From Atriophallophorus winterbourni (taxonomy: Eukaryota > Platyhelminthes > Trematoda > Plagiorchiida > Microphallidae), in contig JACCGJ010002793.1 of the NCBI GenBank assembly GCA_013407085.1, positions 37,705-101,704 of the forward strand: a stretch of DNA of 64,000 nucleotides. Direction: 5' to 3'. The notes under the pieces are model-generated. The model saw only the letters and a program-made list of their open reading frames with translations, searched no databases and had not been told where the DNA came from. Both the position numbers and the translations under genes were made by a program. Shown piece after piece: positions 1 through 11,510 of this stretch. Each line of letters opens with the position of its first letter. The stretch's first letter is position 1.

Positions 1-2843
1 TCTGACTAGTCACAAGTGCGGTTTTCCAAATCGAATCATAATTTTACAATTTTGATCAAAATATTGAGGATATAGTGGTTATATTTTAGAGATTTTTTGA
101 AAATCATTCAAAAGTCTTATTTCTTTTTTTCTAAGTCAACTAAGCAGAAACATCACAAAAGCTACAGTTACTGAATGTTCCGATTTGGGCGACGAACAAC
201 ATCAGGTAGGCACTGAAGCCACGGTCTACGATCAACAGCTAATAGCATTATCTCATCGTCCGTAGCTTAGAGGCGACGATTTATACTGCATCCAAAAGTA
301 AGCGATCAAGAGCACGATCTTCATAAATCGATGGGTCATTGTCAAAATCATATCTCTTTTGCGAACGTCTTCGTACCGCGAATTCGGATTTTAGTATGAT
401 TTAGTTAAAGGTTCTCTTAAAACCTTTTATCAACACAGTGACCATTAATAAATATCGAGGATGTTCGTTAAATTTCCCACCGTTAAGAAATATAAAGTAA
501 CATTGTATTGACGGTGATTTGAATAGGCACTTCTCTCACGATTAATTAAAAGTCCTTCGGGATGGGATCACTCTCAGATAAACTGAATTTAGCGCAATCA
601 GTTATTGAACATTTTGATATTTTTTGTTATTCCTGTGAATGTGATTTCGGCATCAGCGTCCAAATTAAGTTGATCTACCGAGTCATTTGATATTGTGAAT
701 TTAACATGCTAACCACAACCTTTTCCTTAGGAATTTAAGGAAAAATCTCATTTTGTCTTAATAACAACTACCGTTGCACAAATTATCAGTGCAAATGGAT
801 AATACGGTTGTCAGGAGTGCTCCGCGATTTTAAACCATTATGCTCAAAATATTGTTTAAACGTTCGATTGTTAATATTTCAAAATCCACCTAATCATTTC
901 AATAAGTAGTCTCTTAATCAATCAAATAATGTTCAGGCGAATTGTTTAAAATAAGTAGCAAAGATCGTGGGTTTCTTTCTTTCATTAAGACCTTTATGAG
1001 TTGCATTGCATCTCACTGTTCATTGTAAATGCTAATAACCCGCTTCGCAAACTCGACTTTTGAACGGCTATATTTCACAAAAACTCGTCAATGTTCGTTT
1101 ATTTATGTATTTATTAATGTACTCACTATTAATAAGTAGTAGAAAATGACTTTATTCGTGCACATGAATTTCAGCAAAAATATTAATCCAACCAGACAAA
1201 AATACATTTACAAAGCCATTACGGAAAAAATGATGTGGAAATTCACACTATCAGTCGCCTCCTAAGATCGAGAGTAACTTTTATTTGATCAACTAAATAA
1301 TGGCATGTTAATTGACGCAAGATTTCCTGAATTTTTTGTTAATGTAGTTTGCATGCATTATCGGAAATTATGACCCTGACGAAACTGTCACATTCACGGA
1401 AGTGTCGTTTGACCGTCGTACCTCGAATTATCTCGGTGAAAGCAAAGCTGAGTTTTGCGATATCCTTGATACCTCATTTGATCATCAGGATATCCTTTTT
1501 TATTAGACCACGATAATTATGGGAGATGCATAAAGAAAGTAGGGAAAAATGCAGGGTCTAACTACATGAGGTTGGACAGATAGTGAACGCAGGAGTAGGA
1601 ACTAGAAAGATAGCAATCATAACCTTCAAGAACTGTGCAGTGACATGATCGATTTTTGAGTATTTAACGATAAGTCAAGTAAGGATAACCACTGGCCAAT
1701 TTTATTGATAATTGTTTCTGATGCAAGAGGGTCAGCACGTCTATGGTGGTCAATAACAACGTCAAATCTAGTCATCAAATTCTAAAGTGGAGCAGGAAAG
1801 AGGGAAGATCGAAAATGTAATTAGAGAATAAGAAGGGAGAAAGAATTGCGCGATGCAGGACACATAGATGAATCGGGATCAAATGGGAGACTTTGCCATT
1901 CACGACAGTACATTGCACGCGGTCTTTAAAGTAGGAGGCAACAACGTGAAAGTTGTGCAGAGGGACACCACAGTAAAACATTTTTAAAAAATAAAAATCC
2001 TGACAACACAGTTGAAAGCGTTGGGATAATCCAGGGAACAAACTTGTACAGCTTTCGATTGAGAATCAAGGGAAAAGGATACGTGGTCCGTTAGTACTGT
2101 AAGTGCATCAACCGTAGAATGAATTTTGCGATATGCAAACTAGTGAGAATCTGCTATCTGACAGCTCAAAACCATGCGACTAAACACAATAGATCCCAAT
2201 ACTTTGAATAACTGCGGCGTACGAGCGATGGGGTGGTACTTTCAAGTGATCGGAGTGATGCGTACCAGCTACCAACAATAATGCAATATATATGTCTCCA
2301 TGAATCTATTAAAAATAAATGAGATTGGCATAAAACCTTACGTGCGCATTCTTTCAGTAAAAGAGAGGAATTATTGTCAGGTCACGCAGCGGAACGGATA
2401 CAGCTAAAAGAGCTCAATTATTCATTTATTCAAAGATTTCGCAGAAATATTTTACACCCCATTTGAGCCCAATGACCAACCACAACCAGCTGCAATAAAT
2501 TGTTTACGATAACACGTTCCTAGTTCCAAAAAGACTTCTATTTGGAACAATTACAACAGAATATTTTGACTATCCATCTTCTTCGCAATTTCCCTAAGTT
2601 ACATGATCACTATCCGTCGAAGTTCACTATTCTACACATCATTCTATTTATTCAATCCCAGTTTTCTAATTCATACAAATACAAATCAAATATTAATTTT
2701 CTGTAAAACAAAAACAAACAAATAATTGCTGTTTTCTTTCATTAATTTTTACGAACATTTTCGAAAATTTGTTCACGACATTACATATTTTACTTCGGTT
2801 GTACAAACATTTTTGAAATTATTGATCTCGTTTAGCAAACTTC
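1..2843. other. Gene-poor AT-rich stretch
   Basis: No convincing gene is visible. The open frames here are short and show no domain, signal peptide or splice context. Around 1137-1200 there is weak similarity to 10605-10665 (shared words such as ACTTTATTCG, TTTCAGC and AATCCAACCA), so an old dispersed repeat may lie there. Nothing else was recognised. Confidence 0.5.
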
Positions 2844-2945
2844 CAAAAATCAAGTATGATGTCGTCTAAACTGATGACGAAACGTCCAACACCAATCACG
2901 CAAGTTCGTCGAACAAATGTTGCACATCAACCACGAACCTACGAA
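2844..2945 (+). mobile_element. Solo Penelope-like terminal repeat (PLE-2 type) with hammerhead remnant
   Basis: This segment aligns by eye with the right terminal repeat of PLE-2 (27427-27533). Both carry the block TGATGACGAAACGTCCAACA followed by a GTTCGTCGAAC/CTCGGCGAAC stretch and a similar outer end. The 3' half of the hammerhead (GAAA, palindromic ACGU, C) is kept, but the CUGAUGA box has decayed to a GUAUGAUG-like word, so the motif should be inactive. No PLE coding sequence is attached. Confidence 0.6.
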
Positions 2946-3243
2946 TATTTTCCTCTATTGCTAAAGTATCTTTTTATTGAGTAAGCTTCTTCCGGATCTT
3001 GATTTATTATTTAGCATCTGGACTCTCATCTTATTGCTGTTGATTTTATATGACGTCAATTCAAATGTATCCAGTGTTCACAGTGATCTGATGAGAGATA
3101 TCGGACAGTTTTTGATGGTGTGGATTTTCCGTGTGCGTAATTTCAGACGCCAACAGAATGTCCTGCGCATTCGTTGTTGGGTAATATCATTGTATTTTTA
3201 ATTTCGATATTCGGTTTGAAATGGTGAATTTTGTAACCAGACA

Positions 3244-4600
3244 CTAAATTAGTCTACGCTGATGTTTCAGGGGTTTCGGTTTATCCCCTTTATATTTCGG
3301 AGATAAAGTAACTCGAAAAGTGTCCACAATAACGGCATTAGAAATATCTAGAGAACACACAATGTAGTGAACGTTGATTGACTTCGTGCTGGTTTCGTGA
3401 ATCGACGCTCCAGAAGTATTTTCTGGTAAACCAAGTAGAACTATACTTCGTGATACCGTTTTTTCACTGGCGTTTAAACTACCCTTCCTTTCCCACCATA
3501 GTACATCGGGATATATGCGGTAGTGTGAGTCGGAATCTGTCTTAAGTAGGCACGCATACATATCACGCTCAGCGCGTATGGGGATTTCTCTTTTCGTACC
3601 GGAAAGTCTGAATTTTTCGAATTTAAAACATTTATGGCCTGACTTTGTGAGTCGGGTACAGCAGTTTTGGAGTGTATAGCTGATGTCGACCGTAAAAACA
3701 TATTTCCTTTAGAATTTCTTTATTCCGTGGTCGTTTAACTAATTCCAAAACGGGATTAAGCCTACATTTCTTTCTTTTTGGCACACCAATAGCCAATAGT
3801 CTCAGATTCCTTCAGTTGTAGCTCCGAAATAGTTGTATTGGTGTGATGGTCTACATCAGGGATCACTTGCGCACTCACGTGATTTACCAATATTTGCTCC
3901 ACACATCGAAGGCTCAAATCGAAACTGGCCATTCTATTTTCAAATTGGCTTAAAAAGTATCGGCATCGTGCAAGGATTTAGCTCTGCAACGAACACAGAC
4001 ATAGCAGACGCCTGGAACCTTTTCATTAGTTTTTAATGCTATCGAATCAGGGTCTAAAGTACGGTGACATTTACCATGGATTTTACCCATACACAGAAAA
4101 CTCGTTGACTTTATTCGCCATGGGACTCACCTGTTGTTCACATGTTTTGCACGTGACCGCGGGACAATTTTGCGTGCCGAGATTCCTCCTACTAGCTGGG
4201 CCGGCCGTGACCAATTTTGCGTTCGCACTGAGGTCAAGTTGGTTCCGTGTCGCTTTCACAGCTTGATCGATCGATTTTGTTTGTCCATATGTTGGATGTC
4301 GTGATGAGGTCAAACGTATTAGTAGCCTGAAGTGGGTTGTTCGGCTGAGTGATGGGCTTTTGATCGACAGGTCGATGTGGCTGCTTCGGAATTCGTGATT
4401 TCGTCATTTAGCAAATAATCCACTATAACTCGTTAACCACACACGGTAGAATACAGAAATAAGTTTCAAAATTCGTAGCTCGACGCGATCTTTGCAATGA
4501 TAGCAAAAACAGTAGAATAGTTAGCGATGGGGAACAGATTGCGCGCGTGAGCAAACTGAGTTATATACGCCGATATTGCAACTTTGCTGTTAATCAGTTG
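3244..4600 (-). mobile_element. CR1-like LINE fragment H (5' part only)
   Basis: Reading leftwards on the minus strand, a leader of about 290 bp is followed by ORF1 coding remnants. Around 4180-3970 a cysteine-rich finger ends in PGVCYVC..C, like those of elements B and E. Between 3600 and 3250 the conserved words PDVLWWER, RSIVLLGLPE and YKG.KPKPLK appear. Several frameshifts and stops are present. ORF2 is absent: the copy stops at about 3244, so it lacks its 3' end. This is the reverse of usual LINE 5' truncation and suggests deletion or rearrangement. Confidence 0.65.
3250..4313 (-). pseudogene. ORF1 remnant of LINE H (PHD finger plus nucleic-acid binding region)
   Basis: Decayed ORF1 of the CR1-like LINE. 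The zinc finger is spread over two frames: CPAVTCKTC near 4170, then HGKC and VPGVCYVCVRC near 4050-3985 after a frameshift. The downstream part (3561-3250) is one open piece with DVLWWERKG, SRSIVLLGLPE, a DTFRV word and YKGDKPKPLK. It matches ORF1 of B (59132-60467) and E (61404-62959) in order. ORF1 proteins of this group are presumed RNA-binding partners of the ORF2 enzyme; that role is family knowledge, not visible here. Confidence 0.65.
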
Positions 4601-4849
4601 ACAAGAGCAAACGATTAAATTCCGATAGATATGATGGAAAGCAGCTAAGAATTCTTGGAATGGGATAATTCCGAGCAGGTTTGGCGAAGATATGAACAGA
4701 ATTCAAGGATTTATGGTTTAAAAAGTTAATACTTAACAACACCACAGGATTACGGTATGAATAAGAACATGAAAAATACAATAGTATGAAAGCAATAGTC
4801 AATATCAAATGTAAGGCTCACGAATGTTATTCTTTTGCGTATGTAAGTC

Positions 4850-7659
4850 CAATTTCGCTTTAAACGTCGCCAGGCAAGGATAGTCCACCACATGTTGAGG
4901 TAGGGAATTCCAAAGAAATATAGCACGTACGGCAAAAAATGGCGCCGACAATCAGTACGGGAACTTGGAACGTAAAGGGATAAGGTGTGTCGGAGTGTCA
5001 CTTTTCCATCACACACACCGAGCAAGTGTTTTAGTGGATGTCCTTCGGTAGACACATTTCTATAAGTCAGAATAATATCGCGTCGTATCCTCTTGGAGTA
5101 AAGTCACATAGACCCAGACGTCGCAATAATTCGGTGTACGGAACATTGCGAAGACCCATCACTAACTTTGTTGCTCTATGATAGATTTTATCGAAGAGAG
5201 CAATGTCTTTTCGCAGCCAAGGAGCCCAGACCTCTACCGCATACTCCATCGTAGGGCGAATGTAAAAATTCATTATCCTTTGTAACGTTACCAGAGAGAA
5301 TCTTCCAAATATTCTTCGAAAGATACCTAACAATCTGTTCTCGCAGTGTGCTGTGCTCTTTAGGTTTCCGCTAATCCACACTCCAAGATATTTTTTAACG
5401 AGCTCCATGCTAGGTTTTCAGTTCCCAATCGATATGTCCAAGGAACATTCTTGCCAAGATGGAGCCTCTTACATTTCTGTTTGTTGAATGACATGTCATT
5501 CATGACCGCCAAATTTGACACGCTATTCAAATCCATTTGAAGTTTCTCACAATCCTCTGCAGAACTTATTGGCGTCCAAATTTTCATATCATCTGTGAAC
5601 AGGACCATGTTGGACGATATGAGGGGGGGGGTAAATCATTTATGTACAGCAGAAAGAGGAGCGGGCCTAGCACATATCCTTGTGGGACTCCACTGGTGGT
5701 TTTGAACGTTTGGGATAGCGCTCCGTTAACTTTAACTCGGGCGTCGCGATCTGACAGATAGTCGCACAACGATGAGGGAGGTGGATCACATATTCCTAAA
5801 CGCATTAGTTTTTGTTGAAGCAAATGATGAATAACGCTGTCAAAAGCTTTTGCAATGTTTTGGTAACAGACTTGGGTGCAAGTACTTCTATCCAACTCCT
5901 TTGTCCAGTCGTCTAACGCTATGAAAAGATTCGTTAGACAAGAGCGATGAGATCGAAAACCATGCTGCGCTGGCGAAAACAAATTCTGCAATTCAAAGTG
6001 TGCAACCATTCTTTTCGGTACTATACATTCCATGAGCTTAGCAATAACAGGTAAAAGTGTGACTGGACGATAATTTGCAGCGTCAGATCGGCAACCACCT
6101 TTGAAGATAGGTGTTATCACGCCGGACTTCCAATCTTTTGGTACCACTCCCTTAAGCAACGAATAATTAAACAGGCTGGAGAGTGGTTCACAAAGCTGAC
6201 GGTGACAGAACCTGAGCACATCCAGTGTGATGCCATCCGCTCCTGAGGATTTTCGTACATTTCGTTTGAGCAAATGACTTGCAACAATCATTGGATTTAT
6301 CGAAATATGGCACAGTGTTTCGATTCCTGTTTCGATTGAATACTCAAAACGTTCCACTACCACCTTCGGCACGAACACTTTAGAGTAGTAAATTGCCAGC
6401 GCATTTGCGGTTTCCAACGCTGTTTCAGTGAGTTTTTCACCATTCTGGATGGGAGAAATATCTGGTTTGACTTTGGCTTTCGCGTTCATGATTTTGTATA
6501 GTAACTCAGGGTGGCGTTCCAATTTTGACAGGAGCATCAATTGATGCGCTTCCTTATCCTCTCGAATAAGTGCAGTCACTTTGTTGCGTAACATACGGAA
6601 CTGTTGCCAAGAAGTAGAAGTATTGTTGGCTTTGTGCTGCACTCACGCTGCTCGCTTCAGTGCTATCCACTTTTTTGTTCTGCTGCGGACAACAAAACGA
6701 AGTTCATGGACGCACCTTTTCTGAACGATCTGCGAGTTCTCGTCTATCCTCAGTTTCACAAAACCTACAAGTTCGTTCCATTGCGAGTCAGGGCTTATGT
6801 TCTCCGACTGAAAATGCGGAATCCGCACGAGCAATTTACTCAGAGCCAATTCATCTACCCGTCGAAAAACCCCATTCGGAGCAAGCGATTGCTGAGTACT
6901 GCAAATATAGTCGAACACAAGCACTGAATGGTCGCTGAGACCCAGCGGAGCCTGGAATTCGATCTCTTCGATAGATTGTTCTTCCGATGTTAACACCAAA
7001 TCCAAGACAGAGGGGCGGTCAGAACCTCTCCTCTGGGTGCATTCGTGAACATGGTTGTATAACGGGATCGGAACTAGTACCTCTCTAAATCGGTATTCTA
7101 GCGTTTGTGGGGAGTGATCGTCCCTGAGATAAAGGGCGAACAGTTTAAAATCACCCATAATAAGTGTCGTTGCTTGCTGTGTGCGAGTCAAGCACTGAAA
7201 CACTTGGATCAACCTTTCGTTGTACGATTTCGTAGATGACGTGGACCTGTAGACCACACCAATAATGCAAACTTCACCAGACTTCAGCGTTTAAGAGCAC
7301 CAAATTGTATCCTCGAGCGTGAATTCTGTGTTGTCTATTGGATGGCACTGGAGTCGATTATGATAATAAAGAGCAACATCACCACCCCTTCTCTCTCGAT
7401 CGTTCCTTATCAAATTCATATTTGGAATTGATATCTCCGTTTCAATCAATTGGGAAGAATACCATGTTTCTGTAATGGCGATAATGTCAGGTGAGTAGCG
7501 CGAACATATCTCTGTTAGCTCAGCTAATTTGTTTGGAAGGCTTTGTGCATTTGTATAACATCTTATAAAGTTTTTGGTGTTCAAATCACGAAAGGTTATC
7601 AAAGGGCCAACTCGGTTACAGTCGGAATGCTCACGTTTTTTGTAGCCATCGCATGACAT
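4850..7659 (-). pseudogene. ORF2 of LINE A: endonuclease and reverse transcriptase, broken
   Basis: The N-terminal part is an APE-type endonuclease: YTNAQSLPNK, a TETW motif, RGGDVALY, a GDFK word (family GDFN) and LSDH. The RT follows: NYRPVTLLP, QHGFRSHRSCLTN, motif A region with AKAFDSV, SGVPQGYVLGPLLFL, then a TDDMKIW word in place of FADD, and the thumb region with RPTMEYAVEVWAPW. Damage seen: in-frame TAA at 7288-7290, in-frame TGA at 6643-6645 where B has Trp, a frameshift at a G-run near 5625 just before the catalytic box, and another near 5400. The enzyme would nick DNA and copy element RNA; this copy is inactive. Confidence 0.85.
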
Positions 7660-8770
7660 CCAGGTTGAACCTCATCACTAGGCGTTTGAGGGTCGGTACT
7701 ATCCGCTTGCTTGCTTCCGGCTATTACTTTAGGCAAGCTAAACTTGACGTTTCGGGGTAGGTTTTTTTATTAGCTTTCCATTCACGTTTGATAGTATCCG
7801 TCATTTCGGTCGTGAAGGAGGATAGCTTTAAATGACTAGGACCTTGCTCTTTATAGTTGGCAGACCGCGGTATCCTAACAGCATCCACAAGTATGGTATT
7901 TTGAATACTAAATGTTTCGGCTAGATATTTCTACTGTTTGTAGTCGTGCTCAGACTTTTATTGAAAAGGTAAGTCAGCAGCATCTTCCGGAACACCAAGA
8001 ATTACAATACTTCTTGGATTACGTTCTTCACGAGATTTATGCGACGGCTTTCGCTCCCACCATGGTAAGTCTGCATGGATACGATATGTCGTCTCTGGAA
8101 CACCTCTTAGAATGTAAGCATTTAAGAGTACGTTTTCCACGTCCTCCCGCAGATTGCAGCGTTATGCTTAAAAGGCGAGCATCATCCGTGTGAGGAGAAT
8201 TCAGGCGGCGGTTTAATCGAACTATTGATGAGGAAGTAACTGCGGCCAATCTCATCTGACTGCAGAGTTTATATCACTCAGCTAAGTCATGTTTTTGCTT
8301 AGCTTCAAACAGCGTTTACTGCGACTCGGTCACGTTTGTACATATAACGCTAAGGTTTATACCGGCGGACTTTATGTTATAATTTGAGTCAGTCATTTTA
8401 GTAGTGGATTTTCTGAGTCCTTTCTCGGTTCCGTTAAGTCGGGGAGTCATTGGTCCCAACGAACGCTTCCCCGTTTTAGTCGCCATCTGCGCGGTTATCT
8501 GGGCAAATGTTGGCCTGCTCGAGTATGATGTATTATCTACCGGCTCTTCGGCAGTAACCTCTAAGTCGGGTAACTACGGTGCCTTTATGACGTTTATTAT
8601 CAGTTCATTCAGTTTTGTATACTGGATCCCATTCCATTTAGACGCGTCTCAATATCATATTCAGGGATTTTCGCCACCGAGGCTGACGGTGTTGATTTGG
8701 CCTTGCAAACCAGACAAACATAAGAGACACCAGGACCAAAGTAAAGTGTTGCACACATCCCTATCCTTTA

Positions 8771-8820
8771 CACTCCACTACCGGTTTCTGGCTGTTTGCC
8801 GTCGTCAGGTGGAGACAGAA
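8771..8820 (-). ncRNA. Hammerhead ribozyme motif I-a (type I)
   Basis: On the minus strand: stem I CUCCAC/GUGGAG (6 bp, perfect), core CUGACGA (variable position 7 is C), stem II CGGC-AAACA-GCCA with a C.A pair at 10.1/11.1 then three G-C pairs, GAAA, the palindromic stem III ACCGGU, and A at position 17 as the cleavage-site base. Every invariant core base is present. The 3-bp stem III suggests it works best as a dimer, as in PLE and retrozyme HHRs. The C.A closing pair of stem II may weaken it. Confidence 0.8.
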
Positions 8821-8992
8821 ATATCAGCTTCAGTGAGCCTTGAAACAGTGGTAAAGTGGTAAACAAAGTTATGCTTGTATGCCACTGTTATATAGGGTTC
8901 GTGCAACGAACTACGATGTTCAGACACAGAATCACAAAGTGATTCTTGGTCAAAGCACTCCGAAAGTAATGTGTTGCTCACATCCCTATCCC

Positions 8993-9043
8993 TTACACAC
9001 CACTACCGGTTTCTGGCGGTTTGCCGTCGTCAGGTGGAGACAG
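8993..9043 (-). ncRNA. Hammerhead ribozyme motif I-b (type I)
   Basis: Second tandem copy, 225 bp from the first. Minus strand: CUCCAC stem I strand, CUGACGA, stem II CGGC/GCCA with loop AAACC, GAAA, ACCGGU stem III, A17, then GUGGUG closing stem I (four pairs then a mismatch). Core intact. The tandem spacing would release a 225-nt monomer RNA if both motifs cleave. Confidence 0.78.
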
Positions 9044-9706
9044 TAAGATCAGGTTCAGTGAGCCTTGAAACAGTGGTAAAGTGGTAAACAAAATTATACT
9101 TGTATACCACCAGGACAATTATCTCCATTAATAATCAATACTAAATCCGAGGTAAGCGATTTGTCGCATTTTGCATGCACTTTCAACAAACAGGCGTAAC
9201 ACGTGACAGACCTGGCCTTAGGACTTAGCGACTTTCGGCAAACCGTGCACATGCATCCCGGTGCGCTTTGTATCCTTTTCGGTGTCATCCGGTCAGAGTT
9301 GTGTTTAGTTATGTTCAGTGGTGTGTGCACAGGCAGTGGTTCTGTCGAACGATCGATGATGAATATGGTGAGCGCGACAAAAAGCGTTGTTCACTAATAA
9401 AAGCAAATTCAGAATTGATTCCGGTGATGCGCTTCGGTTGTTGCTCTCACGACGTTGAATATATAATCAGTCGACGGCGAACAATAAGATCTTTCCCTTT
9501 GAGGACTTGAAGAGTATTAACAGAGTTGCACGCGTAAATCCAGTATGGGAAAATCACAATGAATCCTAATTTGCTCGCTTGCTACGAGAGTGGTATATCC
9601 AGAAAGCAGACTTCGAGAGGAGTCCAACAAGGTATGATATATTCACGTACGTGTAAGTGTAAGAACAGTATATCCTGATTAACAGGAGCTCAAAAAAATG
9701 CGACCG

Positions 9707-10425
9707 CACAGCAGTTGAATGAACTTGAAACGCTAAATAGACTAAAGTCGTCTGGTCTTATCAAGGCAGATTGGGTGTTGACTATAAATTTAATAAGGAG
9801 CAGTATCCAGGACTTCTAAGCATTACGAATGATTTGCATGTGCGACAAATATGTTCCAGATGGGACAAGATATTTGCCAGTACTCAACTGCTTGCGGAAA
9901 CACGCTGTTGACTCACTGCCATTTTATTTTCCTTAAATCCAAATCTGAGCAACCTGAGATTAGCTTACTGCACGTATTTCCGATTACTTTGATTTGATTA
10001 CTTTGGTTTTGTTCCAGACTTGTGATTCAACACTTCCATACACGGAGGTGCAATCGTATACGAACTGATGTGCAATCGCCTAGCACTTCTGTGCTCCGCA
10101 GCTAGCAGCGTGCCATATAGAGTTGCCACTGATTCTGAGCTGCATGCGAAAAGACGCTGTAGTCTAACTGCCATTGAAGGTGTATCTTCAATTCCGTATG
10201 TATGTCTAGGCCTGGTTTGTCTGTGGCTGTGTGGAACTTTGAATGGCTGGAAGTTTATGAGTTCAAGTGTCTACGTTTATCTAATGTATAAGGTTTATGT
10301 GTTGGCACTTAATAATAGTGGTTGCTCTTATATGCTGTAGCAATAATTCACTTTGATATGGAAAATGATGCTGCTTAAATATTTCGCATTGGTGCATCCT
10401 TGGTGAGTGGGATTGATAAAAATGA
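9707..10425. other. No gene recognised
   Basis: Flank of LINE A. A 90-codon ATG frame at 10068-10340 (plus) has no domain or signal peptide and reads as chance. Nothing else seen. Confidence 0.4.
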
Positions 10426-10439
10426 ATGCTTCAACATAG

Positions 10440-10800
10440 TCTTGCTCAACGTTCGCCATTAGGAGGTAGAATAAAACCAGCGAGTTTCACTAAGCAAACC
10501 GTTCGTCGAATCATTTATACATACTTGAGGCCAACCATGGAGTATGCGGTTCAGGCTTGGTCACCCTGGCTACAGACCACCAAGCTCGTAAGAAGAAGAA
10601 GAAGAAGGCTTTATTCGTTAATACAAATTTTCAGCGAATCAAATTAATTCAACCACACAAGTTTTAATGCGAATAATGAATATGACAGAAGAGTTAGAGT
10701 TTAATTGGAAAAATTTGAGATTGTCAGTCACACTCAATTCTTCTTCTTCTTCTTCTTAGACCATTAAAATTTAATTTAATTTAATTGAATTAAAATTGGG
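10440..10800 (+). mobile_element. CR1-like LINE 3' fragment F
   Basis: The plus-strand frame at 10478-10585 contains SFTKQTVRRII, YLRPTMEYAVQAW and SPWLQ, nearly identical to ORF2 of element B (SFTKQTVHRII). It then jumps to TTKLVR, lacking about 12 residues present in B. It runs into an (AAG)n tract at 10590-10608, followed by a ~130-bp AT-rich insert, a (CTT)n tract at 10740-10757, and the family 3' end AGACCATTAAAATTTAATTT with a short tandem tail. Confidence 0.7.
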
Positions 10801-11394
10801 AGTTCTTACGCATATTTACTGTTTTTGCATCTGATCTAGTGATTTAATAATCCTATTACCAAAATAATATGTATTGTTCCGTAAACTCACATTCTGAGTA
10901 TTTGATACTTGTAGATGCATGAAGTTATTCAAGCGTCTCAACTACCTATCGACAAGCACCACAAAAGCTGATGAATTGATCAACCATCGACCACTAAAAC
11001 TTTGAGTTGCACGAAAATAAAAAAACTATTTTTTACTCATCGAAGCTGGTGGAGATGAAGATCTCAGTGTGTGTTTTGATCTATGTGCGTTGGCCTCCTT
11101 TGGTCGATATCAATCATGGTGGCATGCCACGATTGCATGAGGATGTAGTGCCCCGCAGCGTTTCAAACTACTATACTGTCCGATTCGGTAGGACCAATCT
11201 CTACAGTAATGCTGATATTCCCAGCTCGAAGATGACTTTTAAAAAAGTGCCTTCAGTTGGAACAGTCAAGCGCAATTTCTTTCTAATAAGTAAGACTGAT
11301 GTCAAGTTCTTTCTCATAAATATTTTGAAAACGTCTTTGTACCGCAAGTAATGCCGAAACAAATGTTTACATCCTAATTTCAACTCACTATAGA

Positions 11395-11510
11395 GTAACA
11401 ACTTAGGAACACGACGCGGATCTTGATCCAACTGTCCCTACCTGATGACTCCAAACAGCACAGAACCAGGTCGTGGGTTGTGTGTCATGGAAATGGATGC
11501 AAATGAGCTA
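11395..11510 (+). ncRNA. Degenerate family II HHR repeat
   Basis: Plus strand: GCGGATCTTGATCC, then CCCUAC stem I, intact CUGAUGA at 11443-11449, and CUCCAAACAGCAC. GAAA has become AGAACC and stem III reads ACCAGGUC. GUGGGU closes stem I. The damaged GAAA box predicts no cleavage. The unit continues into GTGTGTGTCATGG and ATGCAAATG words shared with the 20.7-21.3 kb array. Confidence 0.65.

Larger units (their letters stand above)
8737..9107 (-). mobile_element. HHR retrozyme insertion, family I, 1.6 units
   Basis: A 371-bp insertion in LINE A ORF1, flanked by the direct repeat CACCAGGAC at 8728-8736 and 9108-9116 (9-bp TSD). The comparable region of element B is uninterrupted (CACCGGGACAAATG, near 60258). 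The insert holds two hammerhead motifs on the minus strand, 225 bp apart, in tandem. Its right side (5' in HHR orientation) starts inside a unit, and its left side (3') ends at GCAACACTTTACTTTG. The same 3' end recurs at 38063 and 47545. No protein is encoded. Metazoan retrozymes are known as small tandem HHR repeats that make circular RNA; assignment to that class is inference. Confidence 0.85.
7680..9330 (-). pseudogene. ORF1 of LINE A, split by a retrozyme
   Basis: ORF1 starts at an ATG at 9330 and encodes a C4HC3 PHD-type finger: C-x2-C (CTVC), C-x2-C (CYAC), H-x2-C (HAKC). It would end with C-x2-C, but the reading is interrupted after CPG by the HHR insertion at 8737-9107. The finger resumes at 8736 as PGVSYVCLVC, where one ligand cysteine has become Ser. 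Further down come RSIVILGVPE and LPWWERK near 8140-7960, equivalent to the conserved second half of ORF1 in B. Several frameshifts. The product would have bound element RNA; it cannot be made from this copy. Confidence 0.8.
4695..9706 (-). mobile_element. Full-length degenerate CR1-like LINE A
   Basis: The 5' end near 9706 (an ATGCGACCGCACAG word) matches the 5' end of element B near 60885, and both leaders share blocks such as CACTCTCGTAGC-like and TTTTCCCAT words. ORF1 (9330-7680) and ORF2 (7659 to about 4850) follow in order. The 3' end near 4697-4732 reads, on the minus strand, TTTTTAAACCATAAATCCTT, matching the 3' end of elements B and D. Length is about 5 kb minus a 371-bp retrozyme insertion. 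In-frame stops and frameshifts in both ORFs make it a dead copy. Confidence 0.85.

Noticed and set aside
8404..8862. 152-codon plus frame
   Set aside because: Lies opposite LINE A ORF1 and crosses the retrozyme boundary; a shadow frame.
10590..10757. (AAG)n and (CTT)n tracts as terminal inverted repeats of a MITE
   Set aside because: They are simple-sequence tracts; no TSD or second copy with the same ends was found, and the similarity to 1137-1200 is weak.
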